Notes under the pieces: generated by a model | What the model saw: the letters and a program-made list of their open reading frames with translations, nothing else | Database searches by the model: none | What the model was told of the DNA's origin: nothing | Translations under genes and position numbers: made by a program | Part shown: positions 23,435 through 30,468 of the stretch, in pieces | How the letters are laid out: the number at the start of each line of letters is the position of its first letter | Position numbering within the stretch: the stretch's first letter is position 1 | Source: JAAZBI01 sp964461005 | GTDB taxonomy: Bacteria > Bacillota_I > Bacilli_A > RF39 > UBA660 | Reading direction: 5' to 3' | Length of the DNA: 30,468 nucleotides | Assembly (NCBI GenBank): GCA_964461005.1 | Contig: CAYWQQ010000005.1 | Location: 1-30,468 of the forward strand

Positions 23435-25531
23435 ATGATGAGTGTTTTAGAATATGCTAATGATATTGGTAAAACAGTAAAAGCTGTATTATCTAAATGT
23501 CAAGAATTGAATATCAAAGTTGTAAATGAAGATGATTTATTAAATGAAGACAATATCGTTACATTAGATAATGCTTATATTAGTAATAATGAAGAGATAG
23601 AAGAAGAAATTGCAGATGAAGAAGTTGAAGAAATAATTTCTAAAACAAATATTAAAGTTGATGACACTGTTAAAGTACAAAAATTAAAGAAGAAAAGTGA
23701 AATTATTCAAAGTAAAGAATTAGCAAGCAATAAAAAAACCATGTATAAAAATAAAGAAAAATTAATGTCGAATAATTTAAGCACAGATAATATTGTTTTA
23801 TTTAAAGAAGGCATGACAGTTAATGATTTAGCGAATGCTTTAGATGTTGCGGGAATTGATTTAGTTAAAAAATTAATTTCTTTAGGCATGATGGTAAATT
23901 TAAACGATAATATAAGTTTTGAAGATGCTTCCATCTTAGTTTTAGATTATCAAAAAGAGTTGAAAAGAGAAGAAACTCAAGACGAGACTAATTTTGAAAA
24001 ATTAGAAATAATTGATGCAGAAGAAGATTTAGTGGAAAGAGCTCCAGTAGTTACAATTATGGGGCACGTTGATCATGGAAAAACAACTTTATTAGATACA
24101 ATTCGTAAAACTAATGTAGTTGGTGGAGAAGCTGGAGGAATAACTCAACATATAGGTGCATATCAAGTCGTTTTTAATGACAAGAAAATAACATTTATTG
24201 ATACTCCAGGACACGCAGCATTTACAGAAATGAGAGCTCGTGGAGCAAGTATAACAGATTTGGTTGTTATCATTGTAGCAGCAGATGATGGTGTTATGCC
24301 CCAAACGAAAGAAGCTATTGATCATGCAAAAGCTGCTCAAGTTCCAATTATTGTAGCAATAAATAAAATGGATAAGCCAAATGTAAATCCCGATAGAATA
24401 ATGAATGAATTGGCAACATACGGTTTAAATCCAGAAGAATGGGGCGGAGATACTATCTTTGTTAAAATTTCTGCTAAAACTGGAATGGGTGTTGATGATT
24501 TATTAGAAACAATTATTTTGTTATCAGAAACAAGAAATTTAAAAGCAAATCCTAATCGTTATGCTCTAGGTTCGGTAATTGAAGCTAGATTAGATAAATC
24601 CTTAGGACCAGTTGCGACTTTATTAATTCAAAATGGTAGTTTAAGATTAGGTGATCCAATCGTGGTTGGAACATCTTATGGAAAAATCAGAAGCTTAAAA
24701 AATGATAAGTTTGAAGAAATAACTAATGCAGAACCAGCAATGCCTGTTTTTGTAACAGGATTGAGTACAATTCCAAGTGCTGGAGATCGTTTTATGTCTT
24801 TTGAAAACGAAAAACAAGCTCATCAAATAGCTTCTCAAAGAGAAAAACAATTTCAAATGAAAAAAAATGTCGCACCAGATGCTATGAGTTTGGAAGATTT
24901 ATTTGCCAAGATTCAAGAAGGAATTAAAGAAATAAATATTGTTTTAAAGGCAGATGTTAAAGGTAGCGAAGAGGCTGTGAAAATTTCTTTAGAAAAATTA
25001 GATGTTGAAGGAATAAAAGTTAAGGTTGTTAGGAGTGGAACAGGAACTATTACGGAATCTGATATAGTTTTAGCGAGTGCATCTAAAGCCATAATTATAG
25101 GATTTAATGTTAGACCAAGTAATGCAATTATAGAGACAGCAAAAAATCATTGTGTTGAAATTAGATTGTATAACATTATTTATAAGGTTGTAGAGGATTT
25201 AGAAGCAGCAATGAAGGGTATGCTAGATCCTGAATTTGAAGAGAAAGTATTAGGACAAGCCGAAGTTAGACAACTTTTCAAATTTTCTAAGACTGGTACA
25301 ATTGCAGGTAGTTATATATTATCTGGATTATTAAAATCTAATTCAAAAGCTCGTATTATTAGAGATGGCATTGTTATTTATGATGGTGAAATTAGTAGTA
25401 TTCAAAGAGAAAAGAACTCTGTAAAAGAAATAAAAGCAGGTTTTGAATGTGGTATAACTATTGAAAATTATAATGATATTAAAGAAAAAGATATTATAGA
25501 AGCTTATGAAATGGTGGAATTGAAAAAATAA
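23435..25531 (+). CDS. infB: Translation initiation factor IF-2
   Basis: A 698-residue IF-2, the GTPase that brings fMet-tRNA to the 30S subunit. An IF2_N module (about 1-50) is followed by an acidic and Lys-rich linker and a second IF2_N-like module (about 125-175). The GTPase domain starts at VTIMGHVDHGKTTLLDTI (G1) and contains GGITQHIGA, DTPGH (G3) and NKMDK (G4). Domains II to IV follow, ending with the initiator-tRNA-binding domain (IVIYDGEISSIQREKNSVKEI). I chose the ATG at 23435 (5 bases after GAGGTGG); the next codon is also ATG, and the GTG at 23426 is inside the ribosome site. It overlaps rbfA by one base. Confidence 0.97.
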   Translation: MMSVLEYANDIGKTVKAVLSKCQELNIKVVNEDDLLNEDNIVTLDNAYISNNEEIEEEIADEEVEEIISKTNIKVDDTVKVQKLKKKSEIIQSKELASNKKTMYKNKEKLMSNNLSTDNIVLFKEGMTVNDLANALDVAGIDLVKKLISLGMMVNLNDNISFEDASILVLDYQKELKREETQDETNFEKLEIIDAEEDLVERAPVVTIMGHVDHGKTTLLDTIRKTNVVGGEAGGITQHIGAYQVVFNDKKITFIDTPGHAAFTEMRARGASITDLVVIIVAADDGVMPQTKEAIDHAKAAQVPIIVAINKMDKPNVNPDRIMNELATYGLNPEEWGGDTIFVKISAKTGMGVDDLLETIILLSETRNLKANPNRYALGSVIEARLDKSLGPVATLLIQNGSLRLGDPIVVGTSYGKIRSLKNDKFEEITNAEPAMPVFVTGLSTIPSAGDRFMSFENEKQAHQIASQREKQFQMKKNVAPDAMSLEDLFAKIQEGIKEINIVLKADVKGSEEAVKISLEKLDVEGIKVKVVRSGTGTITESDIVLASASKAIIIGFNVRPSNAIIETAKNHCVEIRLYNIIYKVVEDLEAAMKGMLDPEFEEKVLGQAEVRQLFKFSKTGTIAGSYILSGLLKSNSKARIIRDGIVIYDGEISSIQREKNSVKEIKAGFECGITIENYNDIKEKDIIEAYEMVELKK

Positions 25532-25884
25532 TGAATGATATAAGAACAAAAAAAATAGCTAGTACTCTTCATCGTGAAATCAGCGATATAATTGCCACAG
25601 AAATTAGAGATGAAGATTTAAAAATGGTCACTATAACTGATTTAAAATTAGCTAATGATTTAAGTTATGCTAAAATATATTTTACAACTATATTTACTAA
25701 TAAAAAAGATAAGGTATTATTAGATTTAAACAATGCTAGAGGCTTTATTAAGAGTGAACTTTGTAAAAGAAAATTAGAAATTAGGGCTATTCCAGAATTA
25801 GAATTTATTTATGATACATCTTTAGAATATGCAAGTAATATTGAAAAAATATTAAAAGAAATTAAAGAAAACCAAGAAAAGTGA
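25531..25884 (+). CDS. rbfA: Ribosome-binding factor A
   Basis: A 117-residue RbfA of usual length, a KH-fold protein that assists late 30S maturation. It shows the family pattern IASTLHREISDIIATEIRDEDLKMVTITDLKLANDLSYAKIYFT at the start, and the C-terminal IKSELCKRKLEIRAIPELEFIYDTSLEYASNIEKIL. The ATG at 25531 overlaps the last base of infB, so translation is probably coupled. It is the last gene before the operon terminator. Confidence 0.95.
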   Translation: MNDIRTKKIASTLHREISDIIATEIRDEDLKMVTITDLKLANDLSYAKIYFTTIFTNKKDKVLLDLNNARGFIKSELCKRKLEIRAIPELEFIYDTSLEYASNIEKILKEIKENQEK

Positions 25885-25904
25885 GATAAAACTCACTTTT
25901 TTTT
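25877..25904 (+). terminator. Terminator after rbfA
   Basis: GTGAG (25881-25885) and CTCAC (25892-25896) around the loop ATAAAA, extended by A-T pairs and followed by a T-run. It ends the rimP-nusA-ylxR-infB-rbfA unit. Confidence 0.88.
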
Positions 25905-25972
25905 GTCAAACCCTTGATTTTTTTTGAAAAATGAGTATCATATAGACAATAAAAAAAAAGGGGGTGTTTTGA

Positions 25973-26968
25973 ATGGGTAATATTTATAACTATCTAAAAA
26001 AAGCATATGAAAAAAAAATGTTAGCAGTTTACTTGAGAGATTATCCAAAAATATTTTCAAAAAAGATTATTTCTGAGTTTTCAAATATTGATTTAAAAGC
26101 TAACGAGGTAATGAAATATATTCCAGAAATAGGTCTAGTGAAATACGAAAACGATTTTTTAGAAAGAAATAAAATGTCTGAGGAAATGGCAAGTGCTTCT
26201 TTAGCAATTGATTTCATTAAACAAGGAAAAGAAATAGAAAGAACTAATCTAGAAGAAAGTGATTGGTTTTATAAAACTGAATATATGATTGAAAGCAATG
26301 AAGAATCTGAGAAACATCAAAGACAATATTGTTTTTCCAAAAAGGAATTTTCATTATCTGTTTTCTACCATGATTTAAAAAACAAAATGGAAATATTAAA
26401 AATGGATCATTTGGAAATAAGAAACATTGAAATGATTGAGCAAAAAATAGAAGCCATAGAATTAATTAAGTCTAAAACAGAAAAAACAAAACAAAAATTT
26501 GAAGAAATAATAGCTTCTTATGAATTGAAAAAAAATCAATTAATAGAACAATTAAAGATGATTGAAAATAATCACTCAAGCAATAAAGAAGAACAAACAA
26601 TAATATATGAAATAAAAGACAAAGAAAAAAGTATAGAAGAAATGAGTGCTCATAAAAAGGTTATATCTAAGCAAATAGAGAATTATATTGAATTGCTTAA
26701 TAAAAATGAGACAATTAAAAAAGAACTTTTAGATAAACTTGATATTAGTGCAAAACAAAGATGGATATTTTTAAAAGAATCAGCAGAAATAATCGAAAAA
26801 GAAATACAACAAGAGAGAGAAATATATCGACAAATTTCTTGCTGCTATAAGTTAGCAATTAAAATTGATGATAAAGAAGGAATCCGCAGAAATAAAGAAA
26901 AAATTTCAAGTTATAATCACAGCTATGATAGCAAAGAAAAAGACAAATGTTATATTTATAAGAAATAA
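25973..26968 (+). CDS. Uncharacterised coiled-coil protein
   Basis: I do not recognise this 331-residue protein. It looks soluble, with no signal peptide or membrane helix. The N-terminal part (about 1-135) is mixed and helix-rich with several aromatic stretches (SDWFYKTEYMIES). From about 140 to 290 it is strongly Glu/Lys-rich with heptad character (MIEQKIEAIELIKSKTEKTKQKFEEI and later similar), indicating long coiled coils. A Cys-Cys pair sits in QISCCYKLAI, and a basic/aromatic tail ends the protein. GGGGGTG lies 6 bases before the ATG at 25973, and a perfect terminator follows, so the gene is real and separately expressed. It interrupts the usual rbfA-truB order. Confidence 0.75.
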   Translation: MGNIYNYLKKAYEKKMLAVYLRDYPKIFSKKIISEFSNIDLKANEVMKYIPEIGLVKYENDFLERNKMSEEMASASLAIDFIKQGKEIERTNLEESDWFYKTEYMIESNEESEKHQRQYCFSKKEFSLSVFYHDLKNKMEILKMDHLEIRNIEMIEQKIEAIELIKSKTEKTKQKFEEIIASYELKKNQLIEQLKMIENNHSSNKEEQTIIYEIKDKEKSIEEMSAHKKVISKQIENYIELLNKNETIKKELLDKLDISAKQRWIFLKESAEIIEKEIQQEREIYRQISCCYKLAIKIDDKEGIRRNKEKISSYNHSYDSKEKDKCYIYKK

Positions 26969-26992
26969 AGTAAAACTTTATTTCTTTTTTTT
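26961..26992 (+). terminator. Terminator after the coiled-coil gene
   Basis: AGAAATAAAGT (26961-26971), loop AAA, ACTTTATTTCT (26975-26985), an 11-bp perfect stem followed by a T-run. It includes the stop codon region of the gene. Confidence 0.9.
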
Positions 26993-26999
26993 ATTAGGC

Positions 27000-27005
27000 T
27001 ATAAT
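27000..27005 (+). promoter_or_regulatory. Putative -10 box of truB
   Basis: A perfect TATAAT 17 bases before the truB ATG, after a terminator, with only a weak -35 (TTTATT, 26977-26982) inside the terminator stem. The predicted transcript start would overlap the ribosome site, giving a very short leader. Confidence 0.4.
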
Positions 27006-27022
27006 TAATAAAGGTGATAAAA

Positions 27023-27874
27023 ATGAATGGAATAATAGTTATTGATAAAGAAAAAGGTGTTACGAGTCGTGATGTTGTTAACATGGTTAGTAAGAAAATA
27101 AATATAAAGAAAATAGGACATACAGGCACTTTAGATCCTATAGCAACCGGAGTTTTAGTTTTATGTGTTGGTAAAGCTACAAAAATTAGTGAACTAATTA
27201 CCAGCTATGATAAAACATATTTGGCAACTATAAAATTAGGTATAGAGACCGACACTTTAGATATAACGGGGAAAATAATCAAGGAAGAAAGCATTCCAAT
27301 ATTAATTAAAGAAGACATAGAAAAAGCTATAAATTCTTTTTTAGGTATTAGTACGCAAGAAGTCCCTTTATATAGTGCTATAAAAATCAAGGGTAAAAAA
27401 TTATATGAATATGCCCGTAATAATATTGAAATAGAAGCTCCAAAGCGCCAAATTGAGGTATACAATATAGAATTAATTAATTTTGAAAGAGATTCTATAA
27501 CTTTTCAGGTTAAAGTATCTAAGGGTACATACATCAGAAGTTTAATAAAAGATATTTGTAAAAAATTAAACACTATTGGAACGATGAGTGATTTAAGGCG
27601 ATTAACTCAAGGGGATTTTTCTATTGAGCAGGCTATAGAGATAGATGAAATTAATGAAAAAACAGAATTAATTAGTATTAATGAGGCTTTAAAAGCAATA
27701 CCATTCGAAGTTGTTTCTGATAGAAAAGAAATAGAAATTAGAAATGGAAAAATCATAGAAAAAGACTTGCCCAATGATTTAATAAAGTATATAGATAAAA
27801 ATGGTGATGTTATTGCAATTTATCAAACTTATTCAAAAGATAAAACAAAAATAAAACCATATAAAATGATATAA
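27023..27874 (+). CDS. truB: tRNA pseudouridine-55 synthase TruB
   Basis: A 283-residue TruB, which makes pseudouridine 55 in the T-loop of tRNAs. The catalytic motif GHTGTLDP carries Asp38, preceded by the family start GIIVIDKEKGVTSRDVV. The later motifs VPLYSAIKIKGKKLYEYAR and VSKGTYIRSLIKDI are also typical. Its C-terminal PUA-like part is short but present. AAAGGTG lies 6 bases before the ATG at 27023; the GTG at 27014 is within that site. In most Firmicutes ribF follows; here the next gene is rpsO, so ribF is absent from this locus. Confidence 0.96.
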   Translation: MNGIIVIDKEKGVTSRDVVNMVSKKINIKKIGHTGTLDPIATGVLVLCVGKATKISELITSYDKTYLATIKLGIETDTLDITGKIIKEESIPILIKEDIEKAINSFLGISTQEVPLYSAIKIKGKKLYEYARNNIEIEAPKRQIEVYNIELINFERDSITFQVKVSKGTYIRSLIKDICKKLNTIGTMSDLRRLTQGDFSIEQAIEIDEINEKTELISINEALKAIPFEVVSDRKEIEIRNGKIIEKDLPNDLIKYIDKNGDVIAIYQTYSKDKTKIKPYKMI

Positions 27875-27878
27875 TTAC

Positions 27879-27907
27879 TTGCTTTATTTATTAAATTGTT
27901 ATATATT
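27879..27907 (+). promoter_or_regulatory. Putative promoter of rpsO
   Basis: TTGCTT (27879-27884), 17 bases, TATATT (27902-27907). The predicted start near 27914 falls just before the leader stem. Confidence 0.45.
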
Positions 27908-27913
27908 AAATGT

Positions 27914-27990
27914 GTTACCAAATCTTGGTTTAAGCTTACTCCAAACTTTTACGAAGATTTAGGTGTATTAAATTATAAGGAGGAAGAAAA
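27914..27990 (+). promoter_or_regulatory. Structured rpsO leader, candidate S15 autoregulatory RNA
   Basis: AAATCTT (27920-27926) pairs with AAGATTT (27954-27960) and the helix is extended by ACC (27917-27919) with GGT (27962-27964) across a bulged A, about 10 bp in all. Inside, TTGG (27925-27928) or GTTT can pair with CCAA/CCAAAC (27941-27946). These inner pairings are alternatives, which would suit a switching structure. It ends 14 bases before AAGGAGG of rpsO. S15 controls its own mRNA in many bacteria through unrelated leaders, so this role is inferred. Confidence 0.55.
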
Positions 27991-28260
27991 ATGGCTTTAA
28001 ATAAAGAGACAAAAGAAAAACTTGTTAAAGAGTTTGCTAAATCTAAAGAAGATACAGGCTCTGCAGAAGTTCAAATTGCAATTTTAACAAAAGAAATTGA
28101 TGACTTAACTGAACATTTAAAGAGGCATATTCATGATTTTCACTCAAAAAGAGGGTTATTGATGAAAGTTGGTAAACGTCGTAGTTTATTGAATTACTTA
28201 ATTAAAAATGATGTTATAAGTTATAGAAAAATAATCGAAAAATTAAATATTAGAAAGTAG
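27991..28260 (+). CDS. rpsO: Small ribosomal subunit protein uS15
   Basis: An 89-residue S15 of exact family length. It binds 16S rRNA early in 30S assembly. The conserved core is present: DTGSAEVQIAILTKEIDDLTEHLKRHIHDFHSKRGLLMKVGKRRSLLNYL. TAAGGAGG with a 7-base gap precedes the ATG. It is preceded by a structured leader and followed by a terminator, with pnp next, the common bacterial rpsO-pnp order. Confidence 0.98.
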   Translation: MALNKETKEKLVKEFAKSKEDTGSAEVQIAILTKEIDDLTEHLKRHIHDFHSKRGLLMKVGKRRSLLNYLIKNDVISYRKIIEKLNIRK

Positions 28261-28285
28261 GCACTGTTTTTTAGTGTCTTTTTTT
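28260..28285 (+). terminator. Terminator between rpsO and pnp
   Basis: GGCACT (28260-28265) pairs with AGTGTC (28273-28278), one G-U pair, a T-rich loop, then a T-run. It probably limits readthrough into pnp, for which I see no separate promoter. Confidence 0.75.
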
Positions 28286-28301
28286 ATAAAAAGGAGAAAG
28301 T

Positions 28302-30446
28302 ATGACAAAAAAAATATTTAAAATGAATTTTCGTGGAAGAGAATTAATCGTTGAAAACGGTGAATTAGCTAAACAAGCTAATGGATCGGTTTTAGTTAGA
28401 TATGGAGATACAGTTGTTTTATCAACAGCTGTTGTTTCTAAAACAGCTAATATTTTATCTGATTTTTTTCCATTAATGGTTTTATATCAAGAAAAATTTT
28501 ATTCAGTAGGAAAAATACCGGGTGGATTTATTAAAAGAGAATCAAGACCAACTGAAAATGCTACTTTAGCAGCAAGAATGATTGATCGTCCGATGAGACC
28601 TCTATTCCCAGAAAATTTTAGAAATGAAGTTCAAATAGTGAACACAGTATTATCGGTAGATCAAGATAATATTCCAGAAATGACAGCATTATTTGGTTCC
28701 TCATTATGTACTTGCATTAGTGAAATACCTTTTGATGGGCCAGTAGCAAGTGTTAAAGTGGGAAGAGTAGATGGTAAATTTATTATTAATCCTACAACAA
28801 AAGAAACAGAATTATCTGATATTGATTTAACAGTTGCAGGAACTAAAACAGCTATTAATATGGTTGAGGCATCAGCAAAAGAAGCTAGTGAAGAAGACAT
28901 GTTAGAAGCTTTAATGTTTGGTCACGAAGCAATTAAAGAATTAATTTCTTTTCAAGAAGAAATTGTTTCTGAAATTGGTAAAGAAAAAATGACATATAAT
29001 GTTTTAGAAATAGCAGAAGAATTAAAAACAGAAATTAGAAACTTGATTACTGAAAAATTAAATGAAGCTATGAGAATTAGCGAAAAATTAGAAAAATATA
29101 ATGCTATAGAAAATATTAAAGAAGAATTAATTGAAAAATATACTGCAGAAAACAAAAATTTAACTGATAAAGAATTAATGGAATTATTAACAAAAGTTAA
29201 CTTAGTTTTTTCTTCACTAGAATATGAAATTTTCAGAAAAATAGTTGTTCAAGAAAAACAAAGAGCTGATGGTAGAAAAATGACAGAAATCAGACCTTTA
29301 TCAACAGCAATTGATTTATTACCAAGAGCACATGGATCAGCACTATTTACAAGAGGTGAAACTCAAAGTTTATCAGTTGTTACCCTAGGAGCTTTAGGAG
29401 AACATCAAATATTAGATGGTTTAGGATTAGAAGCAGAAAAAAGGTTTATGCTTCACTATAACTTTCCAGCTTTTTCAGTAGGAGAAACTGGCAGATATGG
29501 TGCTCCAGGTAGAAGAGAAATTGGGCATGGAGCTTTAGGAGAGAAAGCATTACTTCAAGTAATTCCTAATGAGGAAACATTTCCATATACAATTAGAGTT
29601 GTATCTGAAACTTTAGAAAGTAATGGATCATCTTCTCAAGCTAGTATTTGTGCAGGATGTATGGCATTAATGGCCGCAGGAGTTCCTATTAAAGCTCCAG
29701 TAGCAGGTATTGCTATGGGTTTAATAACAGATGATAAAGATTATACAATTTTAACTGATATTCAAGGTTTAGAAGATCATTTGGGAGATATGGATTTTAA
29801 AGTAGCAGGTACTAAATCAGGCATTTGTGCTTTACAAATGGATATCAAAATCAAAGGAATCACTAAACAAATATTAAAAGAAGCATTAGAACAAGCTAAA
29901 ATAGCTCGTTATGAAATACTAGATGTTATAACAAGTCAAATTGTTCAACCAAGAGAACAAGTAAGTAAATATGCACCAAAATCAATGGTTTTCAGCATTA
30001 ATCCAAGTCGTATTAAAGAAGTAATTGGACGTGGTGGAGAAATGATTACTAAGATTATTTTAGAAGCTTCTAACGTAAATCTTGTTTCAGATATAAACGC
30101 TGTAAAAGTTGACATTGAAGACAGTGGAAGAGTAATCATATATCACACTAGTCAAGAAGTTATAGATAAGACTGTTCAAATGATTAAAAATATTGTTAGA
30201 GAAGTAGAAGACGGCAAAATCTATTCTGCTAAAGTAGTTAAAGTAGAGGATTTTGGTTGTTTTGTTGAATTATGGCCAGGATGTGAAGGAATGGTTCATG
30301 TTTCACAATTAGCTAAAGAAAGAGTTAACAAAGTAGAAGATGTTGTAAAAGTTGGAGATGAAATACTTGTTAAGTCTTTAGGTTATGATAAAAAAGGAAG
30401 ACTTGCATTATCTAGAAAAGATGCTATTATAGTAGAAGAAAAATAA
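28302..30446 (+). CDS. pnp: Polyribonucleotide nucleotidyltransferase (PNPase)
   Basis: A 714-residue PNPase, the phosphorolytic 3'-5' exoribonuclease of mRNA decay. Two RNase PH domains are visible: the first from residue 5 (VRYGDTVVLSTAV, FMIDRPMRPLFPENF-like MIDRPMRPLF), and the second from about 315 (EKQRADGRKMTEIRPL, ALFTRGETQSL, SNGSSSQASICAGCMALMAAGVPIKAPVAGIAMGL). A helical linker lies between. The C-terminus holds a KH domain (IKEVIGRGGEMITKI) and an S1 domain (KVVKVEDFGCFVELWPGCEGMVHVSQL). AAAAAGGAG precedes the ATG at 28302. Length matches the family (about 700-720). Confidence 0.97.
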   Translation: MTKKIFKMNFRGRELIVENGELAKQANGSVLVRYGDTVVLSTAVVSKTANILSDFFPLMVLYQEKFYSVGKIPGGFIKRESRPTENATLAARMIDRPMRPLFPENFRNEVQIVNTVLSVDQDNIPEMTALFGSSLCTCISEIPFDGPVASVKVGRVDGKFIINPTTKETELSDIDLTVAGTKTAINMVEASAKEASEEDMLEALMFGHEAIKELISFQEEIVSEIGKEKMTYNVLEIAEELKTEIRNLITEKLNEAMRISEKLEKYNAIENIKEELIEKYTAENKNLTDKELMELLTKVNLVFSSLEYEIFRKIVVQEKQRADGRKMTEIRPLSTAIDLLPRAHGSALFTRGETQSLSVVTLGALGEHQILDGLGLEAEKRFMLHYNFPAFSVGETGRYGAPGRREIGHGALGEKALLQVIPNEETFPYTIRVVSETLESNGSSSQASICAGCMALMAAGVPIKAPVAGIAMGLITDDKDYTILTDIQGLEDHLGDMDFKVAGTKSGICALQMDIKIKGITKQILKEALEQAKIARYEILDVITSQIVQPREQVSKYAPKSMVFSINPSRIKEVIGRGGEMITKIILEASNVNLVSDINAVKVDIEDSGRVIIYHTSQEVIDKTVQMIKNIVREVEDGKIYSAKVVKVEDFGCFVELWPGCEGMVHVSQLAKERVNKVEDVVKVGDEILVKSLGYDKKGRLALSRKDAIIVEEK

Positions 30447-30448
30447 TT

Positions 30449-30464
30449 AAAAACGGGGGTTTTT
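30449..30464 (+). terminator. Probable short terminator after pnp
   Basis: AAAAAC (30449-30454), loop GGGG, GTTTTT (30459-30464). The stem is short and mostly A-T, so it may be weak. The window ends 4 bases later. Confidence 0.4.
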
Positions 30465-30468
30465 ATAT

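Noticed and set aside
1..30468. CRISPR arrays, insertion sequences, prophage or defence systems
   Set aside because: No regularly spaced repeats, transposase, integrase or phage structural genes were seen; genes are almost all housekeeping.

Overview
The window reads as a compact piece of the chromosome of a low-GC Gram-positive bacterium, probably from the genome-reduced gut Bacilli/Mollicutes-related lineages (RF39-like; lineage is inference). Reasons: very A/T-rich DNA, strong AGGAGG-type Shine-Dalgarno sites, AT-rich bidirectional terminators, Firmicutes gene orders, and the standard bacterial code (TGA ends cysS, trmR, yrrO, rbfA and other genes; Trp is TGG). No phage, IS element or CRISPR array is visible.

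Layout. 1-116: a tRNA-Gly-like 3' end at the window edge, then a bidirectional terminator. 117-2084: a PHP phosphoesterase divergent from a LysR regulator, with a perfect 11-bp inverted repeat over the shared promoter region. 2126-3949: rarA on the minus strand and an unrecognised 164-residue gene. 4026-9568: cysS, a YugP-type membrane protease, an AI-2E family transporter, a P-loop nucleotide kinase-like gene and a short alaS, almost without gaps. 9635-15385: the conserved Firmicutes run ireB-ruvX-yrzB-mltG-trmR-yrrN-yrrO-greA, then tig. 15464-17776: lon behind a consensus promoter. 17812-18567: a slipin on the minus strand. 18727-18803: tRNA-Ala(UGC). 18889-19731: a pilin-like gene broken by two compensating frameshifts. 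19784-20110: a membrane-anchored EIIB-like protein without the active-site Cys. 20118-21640: a metallophosphoesterase and a CPBP protease on the minus strand. 21773-25884: rimP-nusA-ylxR-infB-rbfA. 25973-26968: an unknown coiled-coil gene. 27023-30446: truB, rpsO with a structured leader, and pnp.

Together the genes are mostly information processing: two tRNA synthetases, tRNA wobble and pseudouridine modification, the transcription factors NusA and GreA, translation initiation and ribosome assembly, RNA decay (PNPase) and protein quality control (Lon, trigger factor). trmR, yrrN and yrrO correspond to the B. subtilis 5-methoxyuridine-34 pathway; tRNA-Ala(UGC), also in the window, is a plausible substrate.

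The recurring oddity is trimmed versions of conserved proteins inside otherwise canonical operons: AlaRS without its C-terminal domain, RimP without its C-terminal domain, MltG reduced to its membrane/LysM-like N-terminus, and loss of udk, ylxQ and ribF from their usual places. I see no convincing new multi-gene system. The best candidates for new biology are the Cys-less EIIB-like protein, the truncated MltG and RimP, the coiled-coil gene between rbfA and truB, the frameshifted pilin, and the RNA leaders of rimP and rpsO.
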